This document shows, in pieces, positions 25,170 to 34,985 of a DNA stretch of 64,000 nucleotides; the first letter of the stretch is position 1; every line of letters begins with the position of its first letter. Below the pieces are notes generated by a model. That model made no database searches. It saw only the letters and a list, made by a program, of their open reading frames with translations, and was not told the origin of the DNA. Source of the DNA: DATARH01 sp963778385. Its GTDB lineage: Bacteria > Pseudomonadota > Alphaproteobacteria > ATCC43930 > CGMCC-115725. Location of the stretch: contig CAVZUA010000009.1 of assembly GCA_963778385.1 (NCBI GenBank), forward strand, positions 286,960-350,959, read 5' to 3'. Made by a program: the position numbers and the translations under genes.

Positions 25170-26198
25170 TTACATCGTTACCGGCTTCGCCAGCGGAAAG
25201 GTGACGCCACCGTCGTGCAGGTGGCAGGCGGACCAATGGCCGGGCACGACTTCGCGCAGCGGCGGCGCCTCGCTGCGGCAGCGGGAGTGCGCGTAGAGGC
25301 AGCGCGTGTGGAAATGGCAGCCGGTCGGCGGGTTGATCGGGCTCGGCACATCGCCTTTGAGAATCACGCGTTTGCGGGTGCGGGCGCTCGCCTTGGGGAT
25401 CGGCACCGCCGAGAGCAGCGCTTCGGTGTACGGGTGCAGCGGCATGTCAAACAGGCTGGTCTTGTCGGTCAGCTCGACGATGCGGCCGAGATACATGACC
25501 GCGACGCGGTGTGAGAGATGCTCAACCACCGCGAGGTCGTGCGCGACGAACAGATAGGACAGCTTCAGCTCGTCCTGGAGGTCCATCAGCAGGTTGATGA
25601 TCTGTGCCTGGATCGAGACGTCGAGCGCCGATACCGGCTCGTCGCCGATGATCAGTTCGGGGTTCAGCGCCAGGGCGCGCGCGATGCCGATGCGCTGGCG
25701 CTGCCCGCCGGAGAATTCGTGCGGGTAATGGTCGATCAACTCGGGCCGCAGCCCAACGCGCGCGAACAGCTCGGCGACGCGGTCCTGCCGCTCGCCGCCA
25801 TTGGCGACACGGTGGATGTGCAGCGGCTCGCCGACGATCTCACCGGCCGACATGCGCGGATTGAGCGAGGCGTAAGGGTCCTGGTAGATCATCTGCATCT
25901 GCCGGCGATAGGGCAGCATCGCCTCGCCGTCGAGGCCGGTGATGTCCGTGCCATGCACCAGGATCTGCCCGGCGGTCGGCTCCAGCAGCTTCAGCAGGGT
26001 ACGGCCGACGGTGGACTTGCCGCAGCCGCTCTCGCCGACCAGACCCAGCGTCTCGCCGGGGTTGATATGGAACGAAACGCCATCGACCGCATGCACCGTT
26101 CCGGCCGGGCGGCTGAAGACGCCCTTGACGATCGGAAAGTGCTTTTTGAGACCGCGCACCTCGATCAGCGGCGTCGCGCCGTTCGTCGCAGCGCTCAC
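25170..26198 (-). CDS. Oligopeptide ABC transporter ATP-binding protein (DppF/OppF-like)
   Basis: The 342-residue ATPase has Walker A GESGCGKSTVGR, Q-loop IYQDPYASLNP, signature HEFSGGQRQRIGIARAL and Walker B LIIGDEPVSALD. The C-terminal oligopeptide extension has the Cys cluster region CHFHTRCLYAHSRC. The start is a GTG at 26198 that overlaps the stop of the upstream ATPase (GTGA). It couples ATP hydrolysis to the permeases at 22667 and 23629. Confidence 0.92.
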   Translation of the reverse strand: MSAATNGATPLIEVRGLKKHFPIVKGVFSRPAGTVHAVDGVSFHINPGETLGLVGESGCGKSTVGRTLLKLLEPTAGQILVHGTDITGLDGEAMLPYRRQMQMIYQDPYASLNPRMSAGEIVGEPLHIHRVANGGERQDRVAELFARVGLRPELIDHYPHEFSGGQRQRIGIARALALNPELIIGDEPVSALDVSIQAQIINLLMDLQDELKLSYLFVAHDLAVVEHLSHRVAVMYLGRIVELTDKTSLFDMPLHPYTEALLSAVPIPKASARTRKRVILKGDVPSPINPPTGCHFHTRCLYAHSRCRSEAPPLREVVPGHWSACHLHDGGVTFPLAKPVTM

Positions 26199-27253
26199 GA
26201 CGCGGCCGCCATCAACCGGTCCGCATGCCAGCAGGCGATAAAGTGTCCGGGCCGGCGTTCGGCGAGCGGCGGGTAGGTGGCGCGGCACTCGTCGCTGGCG
26301 AATTCGCAACGCGGCGCGAAGGTGCAGCCTTCCGGCAGATTGGCCAGCGATGGCACCATGCCCTTGATCTCGTTGAGCCGGTTGCGGCGCGCGTCGGCAT
26401 GCGCCGCGACATCGAGCTTGGGCAGCGAACCCAACAGGCCGCGCGTGTAAGGGTGGCCAGGGTGATCGAACAATTCTTTGGCACTCGCCTCCTCGACCTT
26501 GCGCCCGGCATACATGACGACGACCCGGTCGGCGTTCTCGGCAACGACGCCCATATCGTGGGTGATCAGGACGATCGCGGTGCCGGTGGTCTCCTGCAAT
26601 TCGCGCATCAGGTCGAGGATCTGCGCCTGGATCGTCACATCGAGCGCGGTGGTCGGCTCGTCTGCGATCAGCACCTTGGGGTTGCACGAGAGCGCCATCG
26701 CGATCATCACCCGCTGCCGCATCCCGCCGGAGAGCTGGTGTGGGTAGGCGTGCGCGCGTCGTTCCGGCTCGGGGATCGAGACGCGGCGCAGCATCTCGAT
26801 CGCCTTGTCCATCGCCTCGCGCTGGCCGAGCCCCTGGTGCAGCACGATCGCCTCGCTAATCTGTCGGCCGACGGTCAGCAGCGGGTTCAGCGAGGTCATC
26901 GGCTCCTGGAAGATCATCGAGATTTCGTTGCCGCGAATGTCCTCCATCTCGTGCTCGGAGAGGTCGAGCAGGTTGGCGCCGTTGAAGCGCACCGCGCCGC
27001 CGACGATGCGGCCGGGCGGGCTGGCGACGAGGCGCAGCACCGACAATGCAGTGACGCTCTTGCCGCAACCCGACTCGCCGACGACACCTAAGATTTCGCC
27101 GGGGCGGACCGCGTAGGACACGCCGTCCACCGCCCGCACCACCCCCGCGGCGGTGAAGAAATGCGTCTGCAGATTGTCGATCTCCAAGACGGCGTCGGCC
27201 GGTACGGGCACGGCATCCTGCCCGGCTTCGGCGACGGAAACTCCCTGATTCAA
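26195..27253 (-). CDS. Oligopeptide ABC transporter ATP-binding protein (DppD/OppD-like)
   Basis: About 352 residues with Walker A GESGCGKSVTA, Q-loop IFQEPMTSLNP, signature HQLSGGMRQRVMIAMAL and Walker B LIADEPTTALD. The C-terminal GCTFAPRCEFASDEC is the cysteine-rich segment of this subfamily. The start is uncertain. A TTG at 27253 with GGAG six bases upstream fits best, whereas a farther TTG at 27361 would overlap the divergent promoter region. The gap up to the binding-protein start at 27382 should carry promoters for both directions. Confidence 0.9.
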   Translation of the reverse strand: MNQGVSVAEAGQDAVPVPADAVLEIDNLQTHFFTAAGVVRAVDGVSYAVRPGEILGVVGESGCGKSVTALSVLRLVASPPGRIVGGAVRFNGANLLDLSEHEMEDIRGNEISMIFQEPMTSLNPLLTVGRQISEAIVLHQGLGQREAMDKAIEMLRRVSIPEPERRAHAYPHQLSGGMRQRVMIAMALSCNPKVLIADEPTTALDVTIQAQILDLMRELQETTGTAIVLITHDMGVVAENADRVVVMYAGRKVEEASAKELFDHPGHPYTRGLLGSLPKLDVAAHADARRNRLNEIKGMVPSLANLPEGCTFAPRCEFASDECRATYPPLAERRPGHFIACWHADRLMAAAS

Positions 27254-27381
27254 CAGTGACTCCGGTGAATCTGCTATGTTATTGCTTGCCCGATCGCGGC
27301 GATCGCGATGCCGATTAGAGCATGGCGCGGTCGCTCCACAAATAGCCTTGAGCTGAAGCAAATTACGGGGAGGAATGCCGC
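27254..27381. promoter_or_regulatory. Divergent intergenic region between DppD-like and DppA-like genes
   Basis: The 128 bases separate two divergent transporter units and must hold at least two promoters. They contain the dyad cgatcgcggcgatcgcgat at about 27293-27311 and a ribosome site ggggagga before the ATG at 27382. I could not place convincing -35/-10 pairs. Confidence 0.4.
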
Positions 27382-29079
27382 ATGTCCGGATCAGAGTCGC
27401 TAAACCACGAGTGGAACCGCCGCGATTTTCTCAGGGGCAGCGCGGCGATGACCGCCGCGATGGCCGTCGGCCTCGCGCCGTGGCGTGCGATGGCCGATGT
27501 GCCGATGGAGTTCGATGGCTCGAAATTCAAGCTCGCCGCACCCGAGCCCAATCCGAAATCAGGCGGCGTGCTGCGCTACGGCATCACCATGCGGCCGCCG
27601 CATTTCGACGTGCATCAATCCGGCACGATCAACAATCTCGCCTCGCAGGCAGTGCAGTTCGACAATCTTATCCGCCGCGACCCGCGCGACAGCGGCAAGA
27701 CCATTATCCCCGACCTGGCGCATAGCTGGGAGATCGCCAAAGACGGCAAGACCTACACATTCCACCTTCGCCAGGGCGTCCAGTTCCATGACGGCGCGGA
27801 ACTGACCTCGGAGGACATCAAGGCCACGTTCGACCGCATCAGCAAGCCGCCGCAGGGCATCAGCATCCCGCGCAGCGTCTTGTTCAGGGCCGTCGCCGAG
27901 ATCACGGCGCCCGACAAATATACCGTACAGTTTAAACTGTCGGACCCGCGGCCGCCTAATTTCATCATGTCGGCCATCGCCAGCGGTTGGAACGTTGTCG
28001 TTCGCAAGAAAACACTCGAGGACAACAACTACAACCTGCGGAAAGTCGAGATTTACCCGGGCACTGGGCCGTTCAAAAGCGTGCGCCGGGTCGAGAACGA
28101 GGTCTGGGTGTTCGAGAAGAACAAGAATTACTGGAACAACCCACTGCCCTATCTCGACGGCATCGAGTTCTATCACGCGCTGCCGTTCTCGACCGAACTG
28201 GGTTCGTCGGTCCTCTCCGGCCGCACCGACTACATCCGCATCACCGACCCGGTGACGGCGCGCAAGGCGAAGGACACCGCAGGCTTCAAGACCGCGCAGT
28301 TCAATCAGAGCGTGATCCAGGGTACCTGGATGAACAGCAAGAAGAAGCCGCTCGATGATCCGCGGGTGCGCCGCGCGCTGCACTTGGCGTTCGACCGGCC
28401 GGCGCTGATCGACGTGGTCAAGGACGTGACGCCGATGCAGGTTGGCGGGTTTATCTACCCGTTCTCCGAATTCGCCACGCCAAAGGAGGAACTGTTCAAG
28501 CGTGTCGGCTACCAGTCGGATACCGGGCCAGCGCTCAAGGAAGCCAAGGCCTTGCTGGTTGCCGCCGGCTACAAAGATGGCCTACCCGAACCGCTCGACT
28601 TCCTGGTGCGCGATGTCGCCAGCTTCAAGCTATGGGCGCAGGCGATCCAGGCGATGCTGCAGGAAGGGCTCAACGTGAAATGCAACCTGCGCACGGTGGT
28701 CGAGTCGGTGTGGTTCGACGATACGGCGAACGGGCATTTCGATCTGGCGATCGGCGCTATCGTCTCGACGTTGCTCGACCCGTCGGATTATTTCAATGCC
28801 TGGTACCGCAGCGGCGGGCCGCAGAACTACTCGCAATGGTCGAACAAGGAGTTCGACGACCTGCTCGGCCAGATCGACGCCGAAGTGGACCCGGCGAAGC
28901 GTCTCGCCTTGATCCGCAAGACCGAGGTGATCATGGAAGAGCAGATCCCGGTCCTGCCGATCGCCTGGGAGCGGATCAACGACGTCTATCGCGATTATGT
29001 GAAGGGCCACAACCCCGCGGATTATTTCGGCATCTACGACGTCGTCCGCGAGGATACGTTCTGGCTGGATAAGACCTGA
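27382..29079 (+). CDS. Peptide ABC transporter substrate-binding protein, family 5 (DppA/OppA-like)
   Basis: The 565-residue periplasmic protein has a Tat signal NRRDFLRGSAAMTAAMAVG near residue 13. The body contains PDLAHSWEIAKDGKTYTFHL and GVQFHDGAELTSEDIKATFDR, standard family 5 motifs. Later DPRVRRALHLAFDRPALID and MEEQIPVLPIAWER also match. It binds peptides, opines or similar compounds and feeds the permeases at 22667/23629. GGGGAGGAATGCCGC precedes the ATG. Confidence 0.92.
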   Translation: MSGSESLNHEWNRRDFLRGSAAMTAAMAVGLAPWRAMADVPMEFDGSKFKLAAPEPNPKSGGVLRYGITMRPPHFDVHQSGTINNLASQAVQFDNLIRRDPRDSGKTIIPDLAHSWEIAKDGKTYTFHLRQGVQFHDGAELTSEDIKATFDRISKPPQGISIPRSVLFRAVAEITAPDKYTVQFKLSDPRPPNFIMSAIASGWNVVVRKKTLEDNNYNLRKVEIYPGTGPFKSVRRVENEVWVFEKNKNYWNNPLPYLDGIEFYHALPFSTELGSSVLSGRTDYIRITDPVTARKAKDTAGFKTAQFNQSVIQGTWMNSKKKPLDDPRVRRALHLAFDRPALIDVVKDVTPMQVGGFIYPFSEFATPKEELFKRVGYQSDTGPALKEAKALLVAAGYKDGLPEPLDFLVRDVASFKLWAQAIQAMLQEGLNVKCNLRTVVESVWFDDTANGHFDLAIGAIVSTLLDPSDYFNAWYRSGGPQNYSQWSNKEFDDLLGQIDAEVDPAKRLALIRKTEVIMEEQIPVLPIAWERINDVYRDYVKGHNPADYFGIYDVVREDTFWLDKT

Positions 29080-29267
29080 TCAGCGCCCGCAGGCCGGGCC
29101 AGGAACCGCGTCCTCACCCCCACCCCGCTGGCCGTGCGGTGTCGTAAATCCCCGGCGCGATTTTTCGGCGCAACATGAAGTTACCTGACCCGCATTTTGC
29201 TAAATCCTATGATATGCTCAAGGATAACTGCCGCACGTCGCGGCGGATGTGGGGAGGAGCAGTACCT

Positions 29268-30578
29268 GTGGACGACGCCATCGAAAAATCCTGCATGCGC
29301 AAAATATATTGGCGCCTGCTGCCGTTCGCGGTGATCAGCTATCTGCTGGCCTATATCGACCGCATCAACGCCAGCTTCGCGGCGCTGACGATGCGCGGCG
29401 ACCTCAAGATCACCGCCGCCGAATACGGTTTCGCGGTCGGCACGTTCTACTGGGGCTATTTCATTTTCGAAGTCCCGAGCAACATCGTGCTCGAAAAAGT
29501 CGGCGCGCGGCTGTGGATCGCCCGGATCATGATCACCTGGGGCATCTTGGCCGGTCTGACGGCGACGGTGACCGGCTCGACTAGTTTTGGCGTTGTCCGC
29601 TTCTTCCTCGGGGTTGCCGAGGCCGGGTTCTTCCCCGGCATCGTGCTGTATTTCACCTACTGGTTCCCGACCTATCACCACGCGCGCATCGTCTCGGGCT
29701 TCCTGGTCGGCTTGCCGATCGCGGTGGCGGCCGGCGCGCCGGTGTCGACCGCGCTGCTCGGGCTGAGCGGTCTGTTCGGTCTCAAGGGCTGGCAGATCAT
29801 GTACATCGCCGAGGGCATACCGACGGTGATTCTCGGCCTCATCACCTTCTTCGTGCTGACCGACAAGCCGAACCAGGCGAAATTCCTGACGCAGACCGAG
29901 AAGGACTGGCTGCTCGCCAAGCTCGCCTCCGAACGCAAAGCCAAAGAGGCGGTCAAGAAATTCAGAGTCGTGGAAGGGTTCTACAATCCCAAGGTCCTGC
30001 TGCTGGCGCTCAATTATTTCGGCATTGTCGTCGCCAGCCTCGGCATCCTGTTCTTCGTGCCGCAAATGATCAAAGACATCGGCGTCACCGACAATATGAC
30101 CGTCGGCTGGTTGACGATGATCCCCTACATCTCCGGCGGCATCGGCCTGGTCGGCTGGGGCCTTGTGTCCGACCGGATGAACGAGCGCCGCTGGAACCTG
30201 CTCGGCGCCTGCGCGGTGTCGACGGTCGGCCTGGTGATCGCGGGCGCGACCGCCGGCACCTGGTGGTCGGTCGTCGGTCTGTGCATCGCGACGTTCGGCT
30301 TCTACGGCTCGAAGGGGCCGTTCTGGTCGATGCCGCCGATGTTCATGACCGGCACCGCCGCCGCCGCATCGATCGCGTGGATCAACTCGATCGGCAATCT
30401 CGGCGGGTTTTTCGGGCCGTGGTATGTCGGCGTGCTCAAGGATTGGACAGGTTCCTATGCCGGCGGCATCTACGGGCTCGCCTTCCTCTGCCTGATGTCG
30501 GCCATCGTCTGCGCGCTGTTCCTCGAAATCCCCAACCCGATGGCGCGGCAGGCGCTGGAGGAAGCGCCCGCGCAATAG
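29268..30578 (+). CDS. MFS transporter, anion:cation symporter (ACS) family
   Basis: The 436-residue, about 12-span carrier starts at a GTG preceded by GGGGAGGAGC. The N-terminal YLLAYIDRINASFAAL and the FFLGVAEAGFFPGIVLYFTYWFP motif identify the ACS family, which moves carboxylates such as tartrate, phthalate or galactonate. It lies after the peptide binding protein, with 188 bases between, and before the catabolic block, whose substrates it may import. Confidence 0.88.
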   Translation: MDDAIEKSCMRKIYWRLLPFAVISYLLAYIDRINASFAALTMRGDLKITAAEYGFAVGTFYWGYFIFEVPSNIVLEKVGARLWIARIMITWGILAGLTATVTGSTSFGVVRFFLGVAEAGFFPGIVLYFTYWFPTYHHARIVSGFLVGLPIAVAAGAPVSTALLGLSGLFGLKGWQIMYIAEGIPTVILGLITFFVLTDKPNQAKFLTQTEKDWLLAKLASERKAKEAVKKFRVVEGFYNPKVLLLALNYFGIVVASLGILFFVPQMIKDIGVTDNMTVGWLTMIPYISGGIGLVGWGLVSDRMNERRWNLLGACAVSTVGLVIAGATAGTWWSVVGLCIATFGFYGSKGPFWSMPPMFMTGTAAAASIAWINSIGNLGGFFGPWYVGVLKDWTGSYAGGIYGLAFLCLMSAIVCALFLEIPNPMARQALEEAPAQ

Positions 30579-30590
30579 GGCACCGGCGAC

Positions 30591-30887
30591 TCAGCCGCAG
30601 TCGGGCAGCGCCAACAGGCTGTCCGGCTGCAGCCTGTCGCCCGCGCCCTTCAAGTATTTGCTGCCGTAGCGGCTGACCGCGATGATGACCGGCTGCACCT
30701 GGCCGCGGCTTTCGACATGGAAACTCCAGCGGCCGGTTTCGATCGCGGTGATCGCCTCGGCCTCGCTGATCCGCCAATGCGCGCCGTCCGGGTTGACCCC
30801 GCCGACGGCGCGCAGCCGCCGGTCATGGTTGAGCAGATCGGACCGGACAACGCAGTGAATCAAATAGCGCCGCGGCAAGCCCCCCAT
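30591..30887 (-). CDS. DUF3892 protein
   Basis: The 98-residue protein has the family layout RYLIHCVVRSDLLNHDRRL, VGGVNPDGAHWRISEAEAI and GRWSFHVESRGQ, with the PDSLLALPDC end. The conserved function is unknown. It is convergent with the MFS gene and upstream of nothing obvious, and stands as a single gene. Confidence 0.8.
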   Translation of the reverse strand: MGGLPRRYLIHCVVRSDLLNHDRRLRAVGGVNPDGAHWRISEAEAITAIETGRWSFHVESRGQVQPVIIAVSRYGSKYLKGAGDRLQPDSLLALPDCG

Positions 30888-30958
30888 CCTTTGCCGTCAA
30901 CGATTCCCCGCGCCACTCTACCAGACGCCGCGCCATTGGAGGAGCGGCAACCCCCGCC

Positions 30959-32272
30959 CTACTCCGCCGCGTGGCGCAGCGCTGGATGCTTAGCCTCGGC
31001 GATGCACTCGGTATAGATGTCGAGCCAATCGCGGTCGGCCGGCGCGATAACCTCGCCCGAGCGCACGCTCGCGCTGGTCTCGGGGTCGTCGACCAGCGGC
31101 GGCACCGTGCCGTGCTCCTTGAGCGCCCAGGCCGCCTCGTAGAGCCGGCGTCGAGTCATCACGATCATCCGGTCGCTTGGCACAAGGTGTTCGAGCGTGC
31201 GGTCGGCGATCGCATCCATGCTCTCGGTCATCGCCGAATCCTGCGGGAAAAGGCCGCTGATCCCCGAAAAGCTGACCGTGCGCTGCATCTCGCGGTCGAT
31301 CAGGTAGTCGTTCTCGGCGCTCGTCACAGTACGCCAGCGGCCGAACCAGTCGGTCGTATTCGGCTGCATCGGGCTTTCGCGGAAGAGATGCGGAATTTGC
31401 GAGCCGTCGAGCTTCTTTTGCAGCGGCGCGGTCGCGCCCTTCCACATCAGCGTGAAGACCATCGTGTGGGTATCGTCCATCGGGACCCACCCCTGCGCCA
31501 GGATGTTGCCGGCGAACGGACCGTTTGGGAACAGCGTCCAGAACGGCATCACCATATGCGCGTAGCGATAGTAGTAATGGCCCGGCGTGGCCGGCCGGTA
31601 GGCGGCATACATCGTGCCCCAATCCGCCGTCTTCACCTGATATTCGGCGGCGCGGTCGACGAGCTGAAAGTGCTCCATGTGGTTGGGGTCGACCTCGTCG
31701 GGCATGACCTTGCCGACATGGAGGAAGGTGAAATGCGCCGTGTCGACATCGCCTTCGAGCGCCTGCAGCCAGTTGCATTCGCGCTGCCGGCAGAACAGCG
31801 CAGTCTCCTCCGGCGGGGTCAGCAGCGCCTCGATCGCCGGCAGCGATGGCGCCACCGCGCGTTCGCCCATATAGACATAGACGAGGCCGTTGCGCTCGGC
31901 GGCCTTGTAGGCACGCGCCTTGACGTGGTTCGCGAGGTCGTGCTCGCCCGGCACATTGGGCATGTCGAGACAATTGCCTTGCGTGTCGAACTTCCAGCCG
32001 TGATAGGCGCAGCGCAGCCCGCCCTCCTCGTTGCGGCCAAAGAACAGCGAGGCGCAGCGATGCGGACAGCGATGATCGAAGACGCCGATCCCGCCGGTGC
32101 TGTCGCGGAACGCGATCAGTTTCTCGCCGAGCAGCATCAGCCGCAGCGGATCGCCGTCGGCGACCAGCTCCGACGACAGGCAGGCCGGCACCCAATATTG
32201 CCGCAGCAGCGCACCCATCGGCGTGCCCGGACCGATGCGGGTAAGGAACTCGTTTTCGCGCGCCGTGGTCAT
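30959..32272 (-). CDS. Rieske non-heme iron oxygenase, alpha subunit
   Basis: The 437-residue protein has a Rieske 2Fe-2S site: CPHRC followed by CAYHGWKFD, with the correct Cys-X-His and Cys-X2-His spacing. The mononuclear iron ligands are in DVDTAHFTFLHVG. The pattern resembles the phthalate/phenoxybenzoate-type aromatic-ring oxygenases. These need a separate reductase, and no reductase gene is adjacent. GGGAGGGTGCGGAG precedes the ATG at 32272, so I discard the longer reading starting at 32386. Confidence 0.88.
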   Translation of the reverse strand: MTTARENEFLTRIGPGTPMGALLRQYWVPACLSSELVADGDPLRLMLLGEKLIAFRDSTGGIGVFDHRCPHRCASLFFGRNEEGGLRCAYHGWKFDTQGNCLDMPNVPGEHDLANHVKARAYKAAERNGLVYVYMGERAVAPSLPAIEALLTPPEETALFCRQRECNWLQALEGDVDTAHFTFLHVGKVMPDEVDPNHMEHFQLVDRAAEYQVKTADWGTMYAAYRPATPGHYYYRYAHMVMPFWTLFPNGPFAGNILAQGWVPMDDTHTMVFTLMWKGATAPLQKKLDGSQIPHLFRESPMQPNTTDWFGRWRTVTSAENDYLIDREMQRTVSFSGISGLFPQDSAMTESMDAIADRTLEHLVPSDRMIVMTRRRLYEAAWALKEHGTVPPLVDDPETSASVRSGEVIAPADRDWLDIYTECIAEAKHPALRHAAE

Positions 32273-32451
32273 CTCCGCACCCTCCCGATCCACCGATTTT
32301 CCGCGCAATTTCCGCGCCAGCGCAAGAGGGCCCATCCCAATGTGAATCCCGGAGACCAGGGAACACGGTTCCGTGAACCACGGCAAAGTAAGTCCCGCGA
32401 CGTAGAATGGCTTCCTAGATTCAGCCGACGATCATGGGTGAGGCCCTAAGC

Positions 32452-33018
32452 ATGCGCCGCTTGTCGAGAACCGGGACCATCGCGGCGATCGCTATGTTCG
32501 GTGTCGTCGCCGGCCGCGCGGCGGCCGATCCAACCGACCCTTTCCAGTCGGCGCCGATTACGCGCCCGACGCCAGCGCCGAAACCCGCCCCCCGCCCGTT
32601 CCGCGCTGAGCCGGAACCGGCGATTGTTGTGCCACCGCCTCCGGCGGCCACCCTGCCGCGTGCCGGCGGCAACTATGACGGGAGCTATGCGGGCACTGTC
32701 AGATTGCAGCCAGGACAGAGCGAATCCAATCGCCTCGGTTCAGTCGGCAGAGGCGCCGGCACCGCATCGTACGAAAACTGCAACTCCGCATCGATCCCGC
32801 AATTTATCGAAATAGGCGGCGGATCATTCAGATTTCTTTTCAATCAACAGGATAACGTCATCATCAATGGCCGTGTCGATGGATCAGGAGCCATCTCCGG
32901 CTTTGGGAATTCGCCGTTCGGCGGAGCGAAGTTGTCTGGGCAAATACTTAATGGTGTGCTTACCGGCACTATAGAAAGCGTGAGCTGTAGGTTCGCGTTT
33001 GATCTTCGTAGAAGATAA
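32452..33018 (+). CDS. Secreted proline-rich protein of unknown function
   Basis: The 188-residue protein has a signal-like leader (TIAAIAMFGVVAGRAAA), then a proline-rich linker of about 45 residues (PTPAPKPAPRPF and similar). A small beta-rich domain YDGSYAGTVRLQ...RFAFDLRRR follows, carrying a Cys pair (ENCNSA and VSCRFA). The YDGSYAG...G..I.G pattern looks like a short beta-barrel or lipid-binding repeat. I do not recognise a named family. Confidence 0.6.
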   Translation: MRRLSRTGTIAAIAMFGVVAGRAAADPTDPFQSAPITRPTPAPKPAPRPFRAEPEPAIVVPPPPAATLPRAGGNYDGSYAGTVRLQPGQSESNRLGSVGRGAGTASYENCNSASIPQFIEIGGGSFRFLFNQQDNVIINGRVDGSGAISGFGNSPFGGAKLSGQILNGVLTGTIESVSCRFAFDLRRR

Positions 33019-33081
33019 TCATTTTTTCTCGCGCGGCATCCCAATCACCGGAGGCGCCGGTGGCGACCGCCGGGTGGCCCG

Positions 33082-33804
33082 CTATTCACGCCGGAACGTC
33101 ACCACCAGCACGTCGCGATGGCCGGGGCGCGACCGGTCGAGCGGCCTCACCGGGGTGACGCCGTGATAGACGCGGTGGTCGTCGGTGACCGCGGCGTCCA
33201 GCGGGTCGGTGAGGGTAAAGCTGCCGAGAGGCTGGCGGCGCTGGTCGGCAATCGTCGTCTCGCCGCTCGCGATATTCACCCGGTCGATCAGCAGCACCAG
33301 CACCCAATCGACGCCGTCGCGGTGCATGCCTTCCGGGGTCGGCTGTCCGGCCTCGGCGCCGCTCGCCTCGATGCGGAACTGGTGGATTTCGACATGCCAG
33401 CTCGGCGGCCGGGTCGCTGCCGGGGTCAAGCCGTGGAACAGCCGGAAACAAGTGTCGAGCACCGCGCGTAACGCCGGGTGTTCGGTGATTTCCGGCTTCA
33501 CCGGCTCGAACCAGCGCTCGATATCGCCGTTGAGGGGGTTGTAGTCGCGACTTTGGTAATGCGGCTGATGCGGCTTGCGGGCGATGATTTCGGCGGTGGC
33601 GCGGAACACCGCGAAACGCCGGCGGCGATAACGCCCGCCATCGGCCATGTAGGTATCGACCCCGAGATCGTCCCAGCTTCCCGCAAAGGCCTCCCAGTCG
33701 CGCAGGCCCGCGCCTTTGAGCACAGCGCGCATGTCGGCGCCGCGAACAAAGGCAAACCCCTCGCGGGAAACGACGCGCCCGATATCGGCAAAGCTTTGGC
33801 TCAT
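33082..33804 (-). CDS. 2-oxoglutarate/Fe(II)-dependent dioxygenase (isoleucine dioxygenase-like)
   Basis: The 240-residue protein has the facial triad in EGMHRDGVDWV (His-X-Asp) and the distal His in YHGVTPVRPLD, followed by RDVLVVTFRRE, where Arg may bind 2-oxoglutarate. This resembles the 2OG-Fe dioxygenase group that includes L-isoleucine 4-hydroxylase. A free amino acid or small acid is the likely substrate. Start at 33804 follows an Asn/Gly-poor but acceptable leader. Confidence 0.72.
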   Translation of the reverse strand: MSQSFADIGRVVSREGFAFVRGADMRAVLKGAGLRDWEAFAGSWDDLGVDTYMADGGRYRRRRFAVFRATAEIIARKPHQPHYQSRDYNPLNGDIERWFEPVKPEITEHPALRAVLDTCFRLFHGLTPAATRPPSWHVEIHQFRIEASGAEAGQPTPEGMHRDGVDWVLVLLIDRVNIASGETTIADQRRQPLGSFTLTDPLDAAVTDDHRVYHGVTPVRPLDRSRPGHRDVLVVTFRRE

Positions 33805-33948
33805 CGAACTCCTATCCCGCCGGCCCAGGTACGCCGCCGCCAGGGGTCACAAAAAGTCAACATAGGCCCTTCATCGCCCGCGCGACAGGACCGGCTGGCG
33901 CCAGATCATCAGTCCATTTAGCGGTGGGCCATTTTAGTGATGGGCCGT

Positions 33949-34788
33949 TCAAGGGTGCAGCAGCAGCGGATACGCGGCGAGCAGGAGCTCGGCGAAGATC
34001 AGCAACAGGATGTACCACTCGAGCCGCGTGCTGCTGCGCGTCTGCACGAGACCGAGCAACGTCTGGACGGTGCGCGAGATGATGTCGAGCTTGCGGTCGA
34101 GCGCATGGTCGCGGTCACGCAATTCGTATTCTTCGGCGAGCCGCATATAGAGCCGTTCGAGTTCGGGATGCTCCCACAGCAATTCCGGTTTCTCCTGGGT
34201 TTCGACGCGCCCGACGGTGCGCTGCTGAATGCCCAGCACACTGCCGATCAGATGCAATAGCTCCTTGCGGCGCGCGCCCGGGCGGCCGGTATCCCGCAGA
34301 GTCGCGGCCAGCGGTTCGATCCGGTCAAAGACCGCGGCGACGCGCGTCTCGTAATGCGTCAGCACGAGGTTTTTCGCGAGCACGTCGGCGACGACCTGAA
34401 AGCGCTCGATCGTCCTGTCGCGCAGGACGATATTGCCGGAGGCGTCGACCTGCTGATCGCTCGTGCCGCCGATGACCAGCCTAGCTTCCTCGACTTCCGG
34501 CCGCGGAAAGGGCTCGGCGACAAACGGCGCCAGCGAGGCGAGAAACGCCTCGGCGACTTGGCGCTCGGCGCCGAACAGCACCGCGACGCCATAGCGAAAC
34601 ACCACCGCCACGCCACCGCGATCGAGCGACAGCGCCAGCGGGGCCGTCGCCAGCACCGCGCCGCTCTCCAGCGCGCGCGTATCCAGCCGCTCACCCAACA
34701 ACAGCGCGCGCACCTCGAGCTCCTGCGGAGCGTGCGGCAGACGCGGTTCGGCGGTTGAAAAGATGGTTTCGTGCGTATCGGGGGGCAT
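33949..34788 (-). CDS. RMD1/YagE (DUF155) family protein
   Basis: About 279 residues. The N-terminal beta-rich half includes VVFRYGVAVLFGA, and the helical C-terminal half includes RDRTIERFQVVADVLAKNLVL. One membrane helix at the end, WYILLLIFAELLLAAYPLLL, is followed by HP. This is the layout of DUF155/RMND1 proteins, which in eukaryotes support mitochondrial translation but have no settled bacterial role. The ATG at 34788 has a weak ribosome site, and longer readings lack family sequence. Confidence 0.78.
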   Translation of the reverse strand: MPPDTHETIFSTAEPRLPHAPQELEVRALLLGERLDTRALESGAVLATAPLALSLDRGGVAVVFRYGVAVLFGAERQVAEAFLASLAPFVAEPFPRPEVEEARLVIGGTSDQQVDASGNIVLRDRTIERFQVVADVLAKNLVLTHYETRVAAVFDRIEPLAATLRDTGRPGARRKELLHLIGSVLGIQQRTVGRVETQEKPELLWEHPELERLYMRLAEEYELRDRDHALDRKLDIISRTVQTLLGLVQTRSSTRLEWYILLLIFAELLLAAYPLLLHP

Positions 34789-34985
34789 GGCGCTGGTCGC
34801 GTGTCGACGCGGCTCTCGGGTTGACCGCTGCGAGCCGCAAAAATCGTCATGGTGATGCTGGTCGCCTTGATGTGGGGTCGCCGGCCGTGCGTTACGACCC
34901 ACCGCAAGCGACATCGGTTGGCTGGCTTGAGCGGCTGGCACGAAAAGCGCACGATGTTTTAGCCGATTTTGCCCCAGGAGCACCT

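Noticed and set aside
29181..30575. 464-codon ORF antisense to the MFS gene
   Set aside because: Charged, low-complexity shadow; the opposite strand encodes a clear 12-span carrier.
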